From contig WHTZ01000039.1 in the NCBI GenBank assembly GCA_009377495.1, forward strand, positions 1 to 58,198: 58,198 nt of DNA, in the 5' to 3' direction. Positions 1 to 9,808 of the stretch are shown here, piece by piece. The stretch's first letter is position 1. Each line of letters starts with the position of its first letter. This DNA is from Luteitalea sp. GTDB lineage: Bacteria > Acidobacteriota > Vicinamibacteria > Vicinamibacterales > Vicinamibacteraceae. A program made the position numbers and the translations under genes. The notes under the pieces are model-generated. The model saw only the letters and a list, made by a program, of their open reading frames with translations. It did no database searches and was not told where the DNA came from.

Positions 1-912
1 ATGTCCATAGCCTGAACCGAACGCCCGTTTCTGCGTCGGATGATCCCAATAGTCAATAGCGACCGAATCCATATTGCTGCCTAACATCTCTGCCCACAGG
101 ACGCTTCCATCATTGTCGAGCAGAAAATATCCACCATTGACTTCGTCCTTGCCATCCGCATCGACATCACCCACGGCTGGTACATAGGCAGGAATTTTGC
201 TGTATTCATGCCACGAGCTCTCATATGACCAGAGAAGATTGAAACGATCGTCAAAAGCCAAGACATGAGGACCAAGCTTGATGACAATATCCTGAGGCAC
301 CGACCTGCCGCGAAGATTCGCTACCAGTATGCGCTGATGCGCCCAGTCGGCGCCTTCCCCTCGAATGCGATCAAAGACGGAGGGATGAACATGCCGTTCC
401 GTCCTGCCTGTCGCACCGTCCAGGAGCAACATGTCAACATCGGCAAAACTCGTTGCGTCAGCGTCTGCATGATCTTGATGGAAAAGCGTGATCACCTCCG
501 TCTGCCCATCGGCATCTAAGTCATGGATGGCCACTGGTCCAGGACGTCCTGGCTGTAGACCTCCTCCGCCCTTTTGCCACACGAGCTCACCGTCCATGTT
601 GAAAGCGCCGATGAAGCAAGGTTTCATACCGCCGCCATCGTGAAAATTGTCGATGGCTCTATAGACGAGGAAGTCTACTTGGCCGTCCCCAGTCAGATCG
701 CCAATACGTATATCACCGCCGTAGCTGAGGCCGGCGTGCGCGGTGAGGAATTGGTTAGGAATGGGTATCTTGTGGAGGAGTATGGGCGCATTCGGAGCGG
801 CCTGCTCCTGGCCGAGAGCCGTGTCAGGAGTGATACGAGTGAATGTTGGAGTGAGATGATGGCCTAGCCACAGGAACAGCTGGGGAAGCAACAAGATGAG
901 AGGATACGTCAT
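1..912 (-). CDS. FG-GAP/VCBS-repeat secreted protein, polysaccharide-lyase-like (3' end cut by window edge)
   Basis: The reading frame opens with ATG at 912 and stays open for 304 codons to the left edge, so the C-terminus lies outside the window. A hydrophobic N-terminus (MTYPLILLLPQLFLWLG) looks like a signal peptide or anchor. Calcium-binding FG-GAP-type loops recur: GDLTGDGQVDF near residue 70, HDLDADGQTEV near 130 and GDVDADGKDEV near 245. Such repeats form beta-propellers in rhamnogalacturonan lyase-like and other surface proteins. The start lies 13 nt after the stop of the beta-helix gene, with AAGGA upstream, so the two are probably cotranscribed. The substrate is unknown; a role in plant or microbial polysaccharide breakdown is inferred from the neighbour. 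Confidence 0.75.
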   Translation of the reverse strand, partial: MTYPLILLLPQLFLWLGHHLTPTFTRITPDTALGQEQAAPNAPILLHKIPIPNQFLTAHAGLSYGGDIRIGDLTGDGQVDFLVYRAIDNFHDGGGMKPCFIGAFNMDGELVWQKGGGGLQPGRPGPVAIHDLDADGQTEVITLFHQDHADADATSFADVDMLLLDGATGRTERHVHPSVFDRIRGEGADWAHQRILVANLRGRSVPQDIVIKLGPHVLAFDDRFNLLWSYESSWHEYSKIPAYVPAVGDVDADGKDEVNGGYFLLDNDGSVLWAEMLGSNMDSVAIDYWDHPTQKRAFGSGYGH

Positions 913-925
913 ATGATTCTGTCCT

Positions 926-2416
926 TCACGTCGTATAACCCGTGGCGTCTTCAGGGAAGGTGATGTGCGGAATCGACCCATCCCTGATCTTCAGCAATGC
1001 CCATTGCAGCAGGACCGAGGTGTTACTGTCGCCGAGCAGAGGATTCCCGTCCCCGTCCCGCCACCGCGGCCCAACCCGATCCAGTATGTCGTTGTAGAGT
1101 GTTTGCCTGGCCTCAGCGGTTGAGGTTGGCATCAGCATCGCGGTATATGCAGTCTCGTAGGGTGGCGTGGAGACGATCGCGTTTGGATTACTGACGCCGC
1201 CTGAGCTAGGCTGCAAATCCACGTCCCCAGAACCCAGTAAGTCGTCGTTGGCCCAATCATTATCATCACCGGGACTGATAACATAGTTTCCAGGGATGAA
1301 GAGCTTCGTCGCGGTGGTTCCACAGCGGATCAGACCGAACACCGTCCCAAGATTCGAGAGCGGACCAGGCTGGAACAGGTTGTTGCGGAACATCGCCCTC
1401 GTGGGAACAGGGATGCCTATGTCACTCTTTGGGTTGCGGATGGTCATCCCCCAGGAGCCCCAATGAACCACGAGGCAGTTGTCCACCGTTACCGCATCGG
1501 CGATACCTAGCGCCGGGTTGCGCCTACTGTTAGATGCGAACACACAGCGTCGGAAGACGATGTTCTGAACCTTCGTATCGTTGGTCGCATCCCCGTCTGC
1601 CAGTAGTCCACCAAAGTTATGCGGCTGATTCTCGGCCGGGTCGTGCAACAACCGTGGCGCTCCGCCGTGTGGCACACCCTGGTCAGTGGGATTACGCAGA
1701 GGAAGCCCGATGAAGCAGTCTTCCACCAAGACATTCTTGATGACCCTGTTGTTATTGCCCTGCTGCCGGAACATCTCCAACAATTCGTCGATGCCATAGG
1801 CAAAAGTGCAATTTCGCATAATCAGGCGTTCAACATGATAGACGTGGAGTGCATCGCGATTCTGGAACGTCTGCCCCCATCCCTCGGTCGGTTCTGTCGC
1901 ACCGAAGAACGGCATTTGGTCGGTCCCACTTCGACTGTCATTGGTCGGCGCCGCAGGGTCCGCGATTGGGTCCACACCGGGGTAGAAGTTCAGATCCTGG
2001 AGGATCACATCTGAAAGCTTACCGGCGTCGCTCGATACATTACCGAGCTTCCGGTTACCTCCGGTACCGAGAATCACGTCTGGGTGTCCCATGAGGGTTA
2101 CACTTCCGACACTACTGAAAGCGTTCACCGAGCCCAGACCGTGATACGGCACCACAGCGGTCAGACTTGAAGCTATCTTCAGCACGACTGGCCTCGCCGT
2201 GTCGCCACTGTTCGGAGCAAACCATGCGGCGTTGACCGCAGTCAGGTTGTTCAGCGGCACGGTCGGTCCCATGGAGCCGCCGGGCGTTTGAATCAGCCCG
2301 AATGAGCCCTGCGCACTCGTCGCGACGTCCAGAGTGACTGCCCCACTGAGGCCAAGGCCGGCTGCGGCGCAACGGCCAAGAAACGCCCGTCTGTCGATAT
2401 TCATGCGACCTTCCAT
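926..2416 (-). CDS. Tat-exported right-handed parallel beta-helix protein (pectate-lyase-like)
   Basis: This 496-residue protein starts with a twin-arginine signal (DRRAFLGRCAAAGLGLSG, residues 8-25). Its body has the short alternating strands and turns of a right-handed parallel beta-helix, for example VILQDLNFYPG, LIMRNCTFAYG and VLVEDCFIGLP. That fold is typical of pectate lyases and related polysaccharide lyases. The ATG at 2416 has a strong GGAGG Shine-Dalgarno with 6-nt spacing; a second ATG at 2404 is possible. No catalytic residues can be assigned by eye, so the exact activity is open. It is the first gene of a two-gene operon with the FG-GAP protein, and a LacI-type palindrome lies about 246 nt upstream. 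Confidence 0.7.
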   Translation of the reverse strand: MEGRMNIDRRAFLGRCAAAGLGLSGAVTLDVATSAQGSFGLIQTPGGSMGPTVPLNNLTAVNAAWFAPNSGDTARPVVLKIASSLTAVVPYHGLGSVNAFSSVGSVTLMGHPDVILGTGGNRKLGNVSSDAGKLSDVILQDLNFYPGVDPIADPAAPTNDSRSGTDQMPFFGATEPTEGWGQTFQNRDALHVYHVERLIMRNCTFAYGIDELLEMFRQQGNNNRVIKNVLVEDCFIGLPLRNPTDQGVPHGGAPRLLHDPAENQPHNFGGLLADGDATNDTKVQNIVFRRCVFASNSRRNPALGIADAVTVDNCLVVHWGSWGMTIRNPKSDIGIPVPTRAMFRNNLFQPGPLSNLGTVFGLIRCGTTATKLFIPGNYVISPGDDNDWANDDLLGSGDVDLQPSSGGVSNPNAIVSTPPYETAYTAMLMPTSTAEARQTLYNDILDRVGPRWRDGDGNPLLGDSNTSVLLQWALLKIRDGSIPHITFPEDATGYTT

Positions 2417-2843
2417 TTTCCACCTCCGATGATCGGTCTCTCTGGGTACGCGTTAGAAATGGCGTTCTTTGCCGATTTGAGCGCAGCGTTTAACCACCTG
2501 TCGTGCTTCAACGTGCGACAACGGACAGCCGGCTGCTTCGCGCCGAACCGCTCGCCCCGGCTTGTCAAGCAAGGACGGCCGCAGCGCTGGTGCCCATGGC
2601 CTCGTTCGTGACTGTTGGCGAGCACCCAACGTTGCTGTAACCGCCAACGAAACAGGATGAGCGAAAACGTTTTCGAGAAACTAGCACACGGTTCCAAAGG
2701 GTGTCAATAGACTGATGATCCTCGTCGCCCCGTAGTTTTTCTCAGCCTTCCCGCAAACGCTGAGCGCCAGCACCCTGGTTCCAACTGGGAGCCATGAGGG
2801 ACCTTATCGTAGCGCCTGACAAAGTGGGCCTGACGACGACGAA
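2417..2843. other. Intergenic region, no supported gene
   Basis: This 427-nt stretch lies between two minus-strand genes. Short open frames exist on both strands but none has a ribosome binding site or recognisable protein. The clearest content is a perfect 14-bp palindrome at 2662-2675, so the region is probably the leader and promoter of the beta-helix operon plus the 3' flank of the DUF1772 gene. Confidence 0.6.
2662..2675. promoter_or_regulatory. LacI-family-type operator palindrome
   Basis: The sequence CGAAAACGTTTTCG is a perfect 14-bp palindrome with a central CG step, the usual form of LacI/GalR-family operators. It lies about 246 nt upstream of the Tat beta-helix gene. Sugar-responsive repression of that polysaccharide-degrading operon is inferred; no LacI gene is in the window. 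Confidence 0.5.
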
Positions 2844-3350
2844 CTACAACACACGCGACATGCACGAGCTGGCAGACCGTCTGGTCAACGACCACATCGT
2901 CGCCAGTGTCTCGTCAGGTCCTGCCGACAAGTGGGTAACAAGGACGATGAACGCCGCGCCGCTCGCCAAGCTCCGAACGAGATGGAGCCGACCCCAGCGG
3001 CGGAGGAGCACCGCGGCTTCCGGAGATGAGCTGTCTAGTCTGGGATCGAGCAGTCGTGTGTTTGTCGGGTAGATGACGAGCAGGGTAAAGGGAATGACGG
3101 AGCCCAGAAGAAGACCCGCGATCAGCAGTGGTGAACCGTAACCCTGCCACCAGCCCACGACGGCAGCCAGACTGCCCACCGCTGCAAGTGAGGCTTGCAT
3201 CGGCGCCGCGCGGCGATAGCTTGGGCCAAACTCGGCTACGGCTGCGGCAGTGCCACACGCCAGCCGGGCCGGATGCTCGACCAGCGTGATGTAAATGGCG
3301 GCGCCCGCAAACACGCCCGTACATAGGGTGGCCAGGAATGTGAAGATCAT
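2844..3350 (-). CDS. DUF1772 family membrane protein
   Basis: This is a 168-residue protein with about four membrane segments: residues 1-22, near 52-68, near 73-93, and a last one ending in the SLASGAAFIVLVTHL stretch. The early motif YITLVEHPAR and the layout match the DUF1772 (anthrone oxygenase-like) family of small membrane proteins. The start ATG overlaps the stop of the upstream methyltransferase gene by 4 nt, which suggests translational coupling. The C-terminal ~25 residues after the last helix are polar and Ser/Arg-rich. Function in bacteria is unknown for this family. Confidence 0.65.
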   Translation of the reverse strand: MIFTFLATLCTGVFAGAAIYITLVEHPARLACGTAAAVAEFGPSYRRAAPMQASLAAVGSLAAVVGWWQGYGSPLLIAGLLLGSVIPFTLLVIYPTNTRLLDPRLDSSSPEAAVLLRRWGRLHLVRSLASGAAFIVLVTHLSAGPDETLATMWSLTRRSASSCMSRVL

Positions 3351-3949
3351 CGGTCGCCTCCACGATCGGCGAGACTATCTCCGAGCGGAGCCCACTTCTC
3401 AATTCCGTCGTTCACATATGAAGTGTGAAGAACCAACGCGGAGTAGATCTGGCTCCTGAATCTACTAGGCGTCGTTGCCAGAAGCACCGGCTGTTGAAAC
3501 CCGGCGGCCGGCGCGAGCCGCGCGAGGGTCCGGAACGGCAGAGGATACGGTACCCACACCGATCCGCGCGTGATGTCGTACTCGATGACGAGAAGCCTTC
3601 CCGAAGGTTTGAGGTACGCGCGGAGCTGCTTCAGCATCGTGGTCTGATCCTTGATGAAATGCAAGGCATTGGCGAGGAGCACGCCGTCGAGAGGTGGAAG
3701 ATCGAGCGGCTGCGTGAAGTCCGCCTCGACGAAATGCGTCCTCGATACGTCCGCGTGAGTCCCGAAGGTTCTCCTCTGACGCTCCAGTGTGGATGCGTCC
3801 ACATCCACGGTATAGATGTCCGCGTCTGGTCCCAACAGCGCACGCAGGGCGCGCGTGAACCGACCCTCGCCAGACCCGAAATCGGCCCATGCGGCGTCAC
3901 CCCGCTGGACGCCCTTCGTGATGAGATTGAGGATTGTCGCGCTCTGCAT
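3347..3949 (-). CDS. Class I SAM-dependent methyltransferase
   Basis: The product has 200 residues. Motif I of the Rossmann methyltransferase fold is ADFGSGEGRFTRALRALLG (near residues 22-40), the acidic strand-2 end is IYTVDVD, and motif IV/post-I elements are seen in HFVEADFTQPLDLPPLDGVLLANALHFI. The frame stays open upstream to 4171, but that extension is Arg-rich and unlike any family. I chose ATG 3949 because it leaves a methyltransferase of normal length. It overlaps the DUF1772 gene by 4 nt and is probably cotranscribed with it. The substrate is not predictable. Confidence 0.75.
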   Translation of the reverse strand: MQSATILNLITKGVQRGDAAWADFGSGEGRFTRALRALLGPDADIYTVDVDASTLERQRRTFGTHADVSRTHFVEADFTQPLDLPPLDGVLLANALHFIKDQTTMLKQLRAYLKPSGRLLVIEYDITRGSVWVPYPLPFRTLARLAPAAGFQQPVLLATTPSRFRSQIYSALVLHTSYVNDGIEKWAPLGDSLADRGGDR

Positions 3950-4274
3950 CAGTGCACTCTGCTCAGCATGAGAGGATGGAACTGCGCGATCTGGAGCGCG
4001 GACCCGGATCACACACGTGGGGCCGCGTCGCCGTTCTCCGTCGCCGATCGCCGGGAACGTTCGGCGGGTTATTCTGACGTTAAACAGAAGGTCTCGCCAT
4101 GAAGCCAGCACGACGGCAACTCCTCGTGCCGATAACTGTGGAAGCAAAAGACCGCCCAAAATAGTCGTCATCGATCCATTCGGCGAGTCTGCTCAGGAGA
4201 ACGCACAAGATCCGGCACATTCTCGATCTAAGATTGCGCCAGCCCGGGAGCCGCTGGGCACGCCTGGGGAAGTC
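3950..4274. other. Divergent intergenic region
   Basis: This 325-nt stretch separates the divergent methyltransferase and DUF6797 genes and should hold both promoters. A 21-codon frame beginning at 4099 is present but has no support as a gene. I see no clear operator or RNA structure. Confidence 0.5.
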
Positions 4275-6980
4275 ATGGTCCACTTCAAGCACGCTGCATA
4301 CTGGTTAGGGGTCAGCCTGGCAATCGTCGCATTGACGGTTCCTCTAGTGTTTGGATCGAGCGGACAGGTCGCGAGACCAGAACCGCGGCGCGCGACGGAC
4401 GGTTGGGCTGAATGGATTGAGCCAGATTTCCCGTTCTTCTCCTCGGTTCTCGATGCGCGCCGCGCCGGCCCCGGCTTCCCGAGGAACAACCTCACACCGC
4501 GTGGCCTCGTGTTGAATCTCGGCGGCGGATACTGGGCGGGCTTCGACACCGACCTACTGCGCGTCGCCGCCATTTGGCGCGGGAATGCCGTAACGCCGAA
4601 GGCCTTAGCGCCTGGCTCGTATCACGCTGCTGACAAGAAAACACCGGGCGGACAGTTTCCCGCGCCGGAGCCTGATGGCGAGGTCTGGCTCGCCAACGGC
4701 ATCTACCCGGGATGGCAAACCGGTCGGCGCCTATCACTCGACGACCCGCGCGAGCCCGCCCCCAGCCCTGAGGAAATCGGACGCGGCCCGTTGCCCGAGC
4801 CGATGGGACGTTTCAAGGCCGTCCGCCTGGTCCGTGGCGGTGTGGTGCTGGAATACACGGCTGGTGGTGCAGACGTGCGAGAGTGGATGACGCGCTCTGA
4901 AGGTAACGGCGTCGAGCGACACTTCCGTATCGGGCGTTCAACGAAGCCGCTCTGGCTCGTGCTTGGCTTCAAAGCCAAAGATGTGGCGATCTCACTCAGT
5001 CGCGTACCAGGCGTCTCACCTGTTCTGGAGACGGTCTCAGTCGCGGGCCGCGCCAGCGCGAGGGAGAGCTCCACTGAGCCAGGCCCGGTGTGGGCCGTGC
5101 GCGTGCCGCCGCACGACGAGCCTATCCAGTTCGGCGCCGCGTTCACGGACTGCCGCACGGCCCCGACAGTCTCACCGCGAACAATTCCGACCGAGACCTC
5201 GACGCCCCGCTGGCCGCAGGAAGCCACCACCAAGATCACGCGGTCGACGGCGAAAGACGCGTACGTGGTGGACGACATCGCGTTGCCGCTCGACAATCCT
5301 TGGAAGCGTAACGTGCGCCTCGGCGACATCCAATTCCTTCGAGACGGTACCGGCGTAGGCGTGACGCTGGACGGCGACGTGTGGCTCATCCGCGGATTGC
5401 ACGAACCGGGCGGGACCGTGCGCTGGAGGCGTTTCGCGTCTGGCCTGCACGAGCCGCTGACGCTCGCGATTCGCGACGAGCAGGTATACGTCTTCGACCG
5501 CAATGGCATCTGGCGCCTCCGCGACACGAACGGCGACGGGGAGGCCGACGTCCACGAGCTGTTCTCGAATGCCTTCGCGCAGACCGCCGACATGCGTGAG
5601 TTTCCCAACACCGTGCGCCTCGCGCCCCGTGGCGAGCTCGTCATCGCCAAGGGCAACCAGCAGGCGACGACGTTGGGGAAGCACAACGGCACCGTGCTCC
5701 GCATCTCGGCCGACGGCCGCCACGCCACGGTTCTGGGTTACGGGTTCCGCCAGCCGAACATCGGCGTGAACGTGCGCACCGGCCTGGTCACTGCCAGCGA
5801 CCAGCAAGGCCATTACATTCCAACCACACCGTTGCACATCGTGCGAGACAGTCAGTTCTATGGCTTCCTCAGCGACAAGCAGCCCCGTGAAGTCTACCCG
5901 GCGCCAATCGCCGAGCCGCTCACCTGGATTCCCCACTCGGTGAACGCGTCCGCTATGTCGCAGGTATGGTTGTTTGGTGCACGCATGGGGCCGCTGAACG
6001 ACTCGCTCGTTCACATCGGCTTCAACAGACCCGAGCTCTTTCGGGTGTTGCTCAACGACCATAGTGCGAGGCCCCACGCCGCCGTCGTGAGCATCACACG
6101 CGCATTCGAGTTTCCGCCACTCAACGGTTCAGTGAATCCCGCAGACGGCCAGCTCTATGTCGCGGGCTTCCAGATCCTTGGTTGGGGGACGACAGCAACG
6201 CGCCTCGCCGGTCTCGGCCGCCTGCGTTACACCGGGGCGGTCTCCACGCTTCCGCGCGAAGTCGAGCCGATGGACAAAGGCGTGCTGCTGCGCTTCGATG
6301 TGGCGCTCGACGCTGCGAAGGCCGCCGAGCCCGATAACTATTCGGTCATGAGCTGGCACTACCGGCGCACCTATAAATATGGCTCGCCGCAGCTCAAGGC
6401 CGATGGCACGCCAGGCATCGATCGTCTGGTACCGAGTGCCGCCTATGTCTCGAAGGATGGCCGCGGCGTCTTCATTGCCGTACCGGGGATGAAGCCAGTG
6501 ATGCAGGTGCACCTCGCCTGGTCGCTCACCGCGGCGGATGGCGCGAAGTTCCAGCGGAGCGCGTACTTTACGCCCTATGAGCTACCGGAGTTCAATCCAC
6601 GGGCAGAAGGCTTTGGTGACCTCACCGTCGACCTTACGCCGAGAACCACCGCTGTGAGCACGTCTGCACCGGTGAGTGCCGAGGAAGGCCGTCGCCTGTA
6701 TCAGCTCTACGGCTGCATGGCCTGCCATTCGATCGATCGCGCATCGGTTTCCAAGCTCGGTCCGACATTGCAGGGCCTCTACGGCGGGCAACGCACATTC
6801 GCCAATGGCGCGGTTCGCGTGCTCGCTGACGAAGTGTACCTTCGGGAAGCGATCCTCGAACCTTCGGCAAAGATCGTGTCAGGCTACGACCACGGCGAAG
6901 CGGGCATGCCGAGCTATGCCGGCGTGCTGACCGAGTCGCAAATAGACTCGCTCATCCTGTTCATCAAGAGCCTCGAATAG
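4275..6980 (+). CDS. DUF6797-type secreted protein with beta-propeller and C-terminal cytochrome c domain
   Basis: The product has 901 residues. A signal peptide follows ATG 4275 (hydrophobic LGVSLAIVALTVPLVFG), which is preceded by GGGGAAG; a longer frame upstream lacks a signal and was rejected. The middle has strand-rich segments with propeller-like turns such as DTNGDGEAD, recalling Planctomycetes/Acidobacteria DUF6797 and PQQ-dehydrogenase-like proteins. The C-terminus is a monohaem cytochrome c: C814-M-A-C817-H818, with a probable axial Met in the AGMPSYAGVLT segment. It is probably a periplasmic redox enzyme passing electrons through its own haem. The substrate is unknown. It stands alone, with about 86 nt before the helicase gene. 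Confidence 0.75.
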   Translation: MVHFKHAAYWLGVSLAIVALTVPLVFGSSGQVARPEPRRATDGWAEWIEPDFPFFSSVLDARRAGPGFPRNNLTPRGLVLNLGGGYWAGFDTDLLRVAAIWRGNAVTPKALAPGSYHAADKKTPGGQFPAPEPDGEVWLANGIYPGWQTGRRLSLDDPREPAPSPEEIGRGPLPEPMGRFKAVRLVRGGVVLEYTAGGADVREWMTRSEGNGVERHFRIGRSTKPLWLVLGFKAKDVAISLSRVPGVSPVLETVSVAGRASARESSTEPGPVWAVRVPPHDEPIQFGAAFTDCRTAPTVSPRTIPTETSTPRWPQEATTKITRSTAKDAYVVDDIALPLDNPWKRNVRLGDIQFLRDGTGVGVTLDGDVWLIRGLHEPGGTVRWRRFASGLHEPLTLAIRDEQVYVFDRNGIWRLRDTNGDGEADVHELFSNAFAQTADMREFPNTVRLAPRGELVIAKGNQQATTLGKHNGTVLRISADGRHATVLGYGFRQPNIGVNVRTGLVTASDQQGHYIPTTPLHIVRDSQFYGFLSDKQPREVYPAPIAEPLTWIPHSVNASAMSQVWLFGARMGPLNDSLVHIGFNRPELFRVLLNDHSARPHAAVVSITRAFEFPPLNGSVNPADGQLYVAGFQILGWGTTATRLAGLGRLRYTGAVSTLPREVEPMDKGVLLRFDVALDAAKAAEPDNYSVMSWHYRRTYKYGSPQLKADGTPGIDRLVPSAAYVSKDGRGVFIAVPGMKPVMQVHLAWSLTAADGAKFQRSAYFTPYELPEFNPRAEGFGDLTVDLTPRTTAVSTSAPVSAEEGRRLYQLYGCMACHSIDRASVSKLGPTLQGLYGGQRTFANGAVRVLADEVYLREAILEPSAKIVSGYDHGEAGMPSYAGVLTESQIDSLILFIKSLE

Positions 6981-7066
6981 CCGCTCGCATGACCCGGCTC
7001 CCGACTCAGAAATACTCGAGCAATTTCATTCGCAATGACCTGAGATCTGACCACTGAGCCACTGGA

Positions 7067-9805
7067 ATGCCAACGGCAACTCTGGCCCCAGTCCTGACGC
7101 CACACGGTCGTCTGCTGCTCGCGCACGCGGACGATGCGTCACCGCTGCCTCCCGACCTGTTACAAAGACTGCAAGAGGCCTTTGAACGCGGCCCCGGCCA
7201 CGGGCTTTTACAGCTTGGCGCCGGAGAGCTAGGCACCGTGCTGCCGGCCGTGCTCGGTTACTGGCGCGACTTCGGTGCGCGGTACGTGACCGCGGTCTGC
7301 GGCCGCACGGGTGTCGAGGAACGGCCCGACTCCGCGCTTCGCGCTTCGTCGAGGCGGCGCGAGGCGGGGGACATCGCATTGCCGCTAGCCGAGGAGCTCG
7401 AGTTGCTTGCTTCGGCCGCGCCGCCGATGACCGGCGCGGAGTATCTGACCCCTGCGGTGCTTCAGGCGCTCTGGGATGCGCTCGACGCTGCGTTCCGATG
7501 CGAGCTGTCCGAGTCGAAGACGTCGGTCCAGGAGTTCCTCAAGCGCAAGAATCCGGCCTGGCACCTCGTCGGTCGCGTCCATTTCAACCTCGCCGAGAAC
7601 AAGAAGGATGATGCGGCGCCGTTCGCGTTCCTCGCGACCTACACGACGCGATTGTCGGCGCATGCGAAGGCGCAGCACCTGCCACTCGGTCAGGCCCTTC
7701 GCGAATACGCCGGCGCGGCGAACAAAGCGCGGCTCCTGTCGCTGCTCATGCCCGTTCAGCGAGCCGCGGAGCAATGCTTCTGGCTGAAGACCATGGTCGA
7801 CACGGGTGACATCTTCCACCCGCTCCGGTGGACGCCGGCAGAAGCCTTCCAGCTCTTGACCGATCTGCCGCGTCTCGAAGCAGCGGGCATCGTCGTGCGC
7901 GTGCCGGCCACGTGGCGGGCGAACCGTCCGCCGCGTCCTCAGGTGAGCGCGACGGTGGGCGGCAAGACACCATCTGGGCTGGGCAGCGACGTGCTCCTGG
8001 ACTTCCGCATGGAGGTCATCCTCGAGGGTGAGCGCCTGACCGACGCTGAAATCGCCAAGCTGCTCGCGGAATCCGATGGCCTTCAGCTCGTGCGCGGACG
8101 ATGGGTCGAGGTGGATCGGGAGAAGCTCGGCCGAATGCTCGATCAGTTTCGAGCGGTCGGGCGCGCGGCAGCGGACGGCGGGCTGAGCTTCGCCGAGGCG
8201 ACGCGACTGCTCGCCGGCGCGGACATCGCGGGCGACGGTGCGACCGACACCGCTCCCGACTGGTCCCGTATCGTCGCCGGTCCCTGGCTTGCCAAGACGC
8301 TCGAAGGGCTTCGTCGGCCTGACGCGCTCACGCGCGCCGAACCGGGCGACGCGCTCAAGACAAAGCTGCGCCCCTACCAGCAGATCGGCGTGCGCTGGCT
8401 CCATTTCTTGTCCACGCTTGGCCTCGGCGCATGCCTCGCGGATGACATGGGCTTGGGCAAGACGATGCAGGTGTTGGCGCTGATGCTGGTGCTGCGGCGA
8501 CACCACGACGGAGACAGACGGACGAGTCTGCTCGTCGCGCCCGCGTCGCTCCTCGCAAACTGGGTATTGGAGATTGAACGCTTCGCCCCCAGCTTGAGGG
8601 TGCTCGTCGTGCACCCATCGGCCATGCCGGCCGCCGAGCTGAAGGCGCTCGATCAGCATCGCCTCGAGGATGTGGATCTCGTGGTGACGAGCTACGGATC
8701 GCTTCTGCGGGTCCCCGGGCTCCTGAAGGTTAGGTGGCGCCTGGCGGTGCTGGACGAAGCGCAGGCGATCAAGAATTCGAGCGCGCAGCAGACGCGAGCC
8801 GCCAAGCAGCTCGACGCGCGGGCGCGGATCGCGCTCACCGGCACTCCGGTCGAGAACCGGCTCGCCGACCTCTGGTCGATCTTCGATTTCATCAACCCGG
8901 GCCTGCTGGGCTCCGGTAAGGCGTTTGCGAGCTTCACGAAACGTCTTGCGGAACGACCGCATAATATGTACGGGCCGCTCCGCGAGCTGGTGCGCCCCTA
9001 CATCCTCCGGCGCCTCAAGACCGATCAATCGGTCATCAGCGATCTGCCGGAGAAGACCGAGGTCAAAGCGTTCTGCTCACTCACACGCAAGCAGGTGGCA
9101 CTCTACCAGCAGGCGGTGACGGAGCTAGCCGACGCGCTGGAGCGGGCCGACGGCATCGCGCGCCGTGGCATTGTGCTGGCGTTTCTCATGCGCTTCAAGC
9201 AGATCTGCAACCATCCGTCGCAGTGGCTCGGCGATGGTGGGTGGGCAGAGGCAGACAGCGGCAAGCTCGCGCGGCTACGCGAGATCGCGGCGGTGATCGC
9301 GGCCAAGCAGGAGAAGGTGCTCGTCTTTACGCAGTTTCGCGAGGTGACCGACCCGCTGGCCGCATTTCTGGGGTCGGTGTTCGGGCGGCCCGGTCTCGTC
9401 CTCCACGGTCAAATCGACGTGACGAAGCGCCAGTCGCTGGTGCGGCGGTTCCAAGACGAAGACGGGGCTGTGCCGTTCTTCGTGATCTCGCTCAAGACCG
9501 GCGGTGCGGGCCTCAACCTCACGGCCGCCTCGCACGTCATCCACTTCGATCGATGGTGGAACCCAGCGGTGGAGAACCAGGCAACCGACAGGGCTTTTCG
9601 CATCGGCCAGACGAAGAACGTCCTCGTGCACAAGTTCTTGTGTCGTGGGACGGTCGAGGAGAGAATCGACGAGCTGATCGAGTCGAAGCGGCAGCTCTCG
9701 CAGGATCTGCTGGAGGGCGGCGCCGAGTTGCCGCTGACCGAGCTGAAGGACGAGGAGCTGTTGAAGCTCGTGACGCTCGATCTTCGTGCCGCGTCGCAGG
9801 AGTGA
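7067..9805 (+). CDS. SNF2-family DEAD/DEAH helicase
   Basis: This 912-residue protein has an N-terminal SNF2-associated region (about residues 1-420, DUF3670-like near 300-350) and a complete Swi2/Snf2 motor. The Walker A motif is M461-GLGKT and motif II is DEAQ at 563-566. Motif III is LTGTPVENRLADLWSIFDF. Helicase-C motifs are VLVFTQFREV, SLKTGGAGLNLTAASHVIHFD (motif V) and ATDRAFRIGQ (motif VI). It probably moves on double-stranded DNA or remodels protein-DNA complexes. The next gene, a SWIM protein, starts 3 nt after its stop. This SNF2-SWIM pairing recurs in bacteria (the ywqA/ywqB arrangement of Bacillus). Confidence 0.92.
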   Translation: MPTATLAPVLTPHGRLLLAHADDASPLPPDLLQRLQEAFERGPGHGLLQLGAGELGTVLPAVLGYWRDFGARYVTAVCGRTGVEERPDSALRASSRRREAGDIALPLAEELELLASAAPPMTGAEYLTPAVLQALWDALDAAFRCELSESKTSVQEFLKRKNPAWHLVGRVHFNLAENKKDDAAPFAFLATYTTRLSAHAKAQHLPLGQALREYAGAANKARLLSLLMPVQRAAEQCFWLKTMVDTGDIFHPLRWTPAEAFQLLTDLPRLEAAGIVVRVPATWRANRPPRPQVSATVGGKTPSGLGSDVLLDFRMEVILEGERLTDAEIAKLLAESDGLQLVRGRWVEVDREKLGRMLDQFRAVGRAAADGGLSFAEATRLLAGADIAGDGATDTAPDWSRIVAGPWLAKTLEGLRRPDALTRAEPGDALKTKLRPYQQIGVRWLHFLSTLGLGACLADDMGLGKTMQVLALMLVLRRHHDGDRRTSLLVAPASLLANWVLEIERFAPSLRVLVVHPSAMPAAELKALDQHRLEDVDLVVTSYGSLLRVPGLLKVRWRLAVLDEAQAIKNSSAQQTRAAKQLDARARIALTGTPVENRLADLWSIFDFINPGLLGSGKAFASFTKRLAERPHNMYGPLRELVRPYILRRLKTDQSVISDLPEKTEVKAFCSLTRKQVALYQQAVTELADALERADGIARRGIVLAFLMRFKQICNHPSQWLGDGGWAEADSGKLARLREIAAVIAAKQEKVLVFTQFREVTDPLAAFLGSVFGRPGLVLHGQIDVTKRQSLVRRFQDEDGAVPFFVISLKTGGAGLNLTAASHVIHFDRWWNPAVENQATDRAFRIGQTKNVLVHKFLCRGTVEERIDELIESKRQLSQDLLEGGAELPLTELKDEELLKLVTLDLRAASQE

Positions 9806-9808
9806 AAC

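Noticed and set aside
2401..2895. Short open frames in the region upstream of the beta-helix gene
   Set aside because: No ribosome binding site, composition or family evidence.
4099..4164. 21-codon frame before the DUF6797 gene
   Set aside because: Too short, with no support beyond an ATG.
7385..9028. 547-codon open frame opposite the SNF2 gene
   Set aside because: It is antisense to a strongly conserved helicase and shows no family features; such frames are common in GC-rich DNA.
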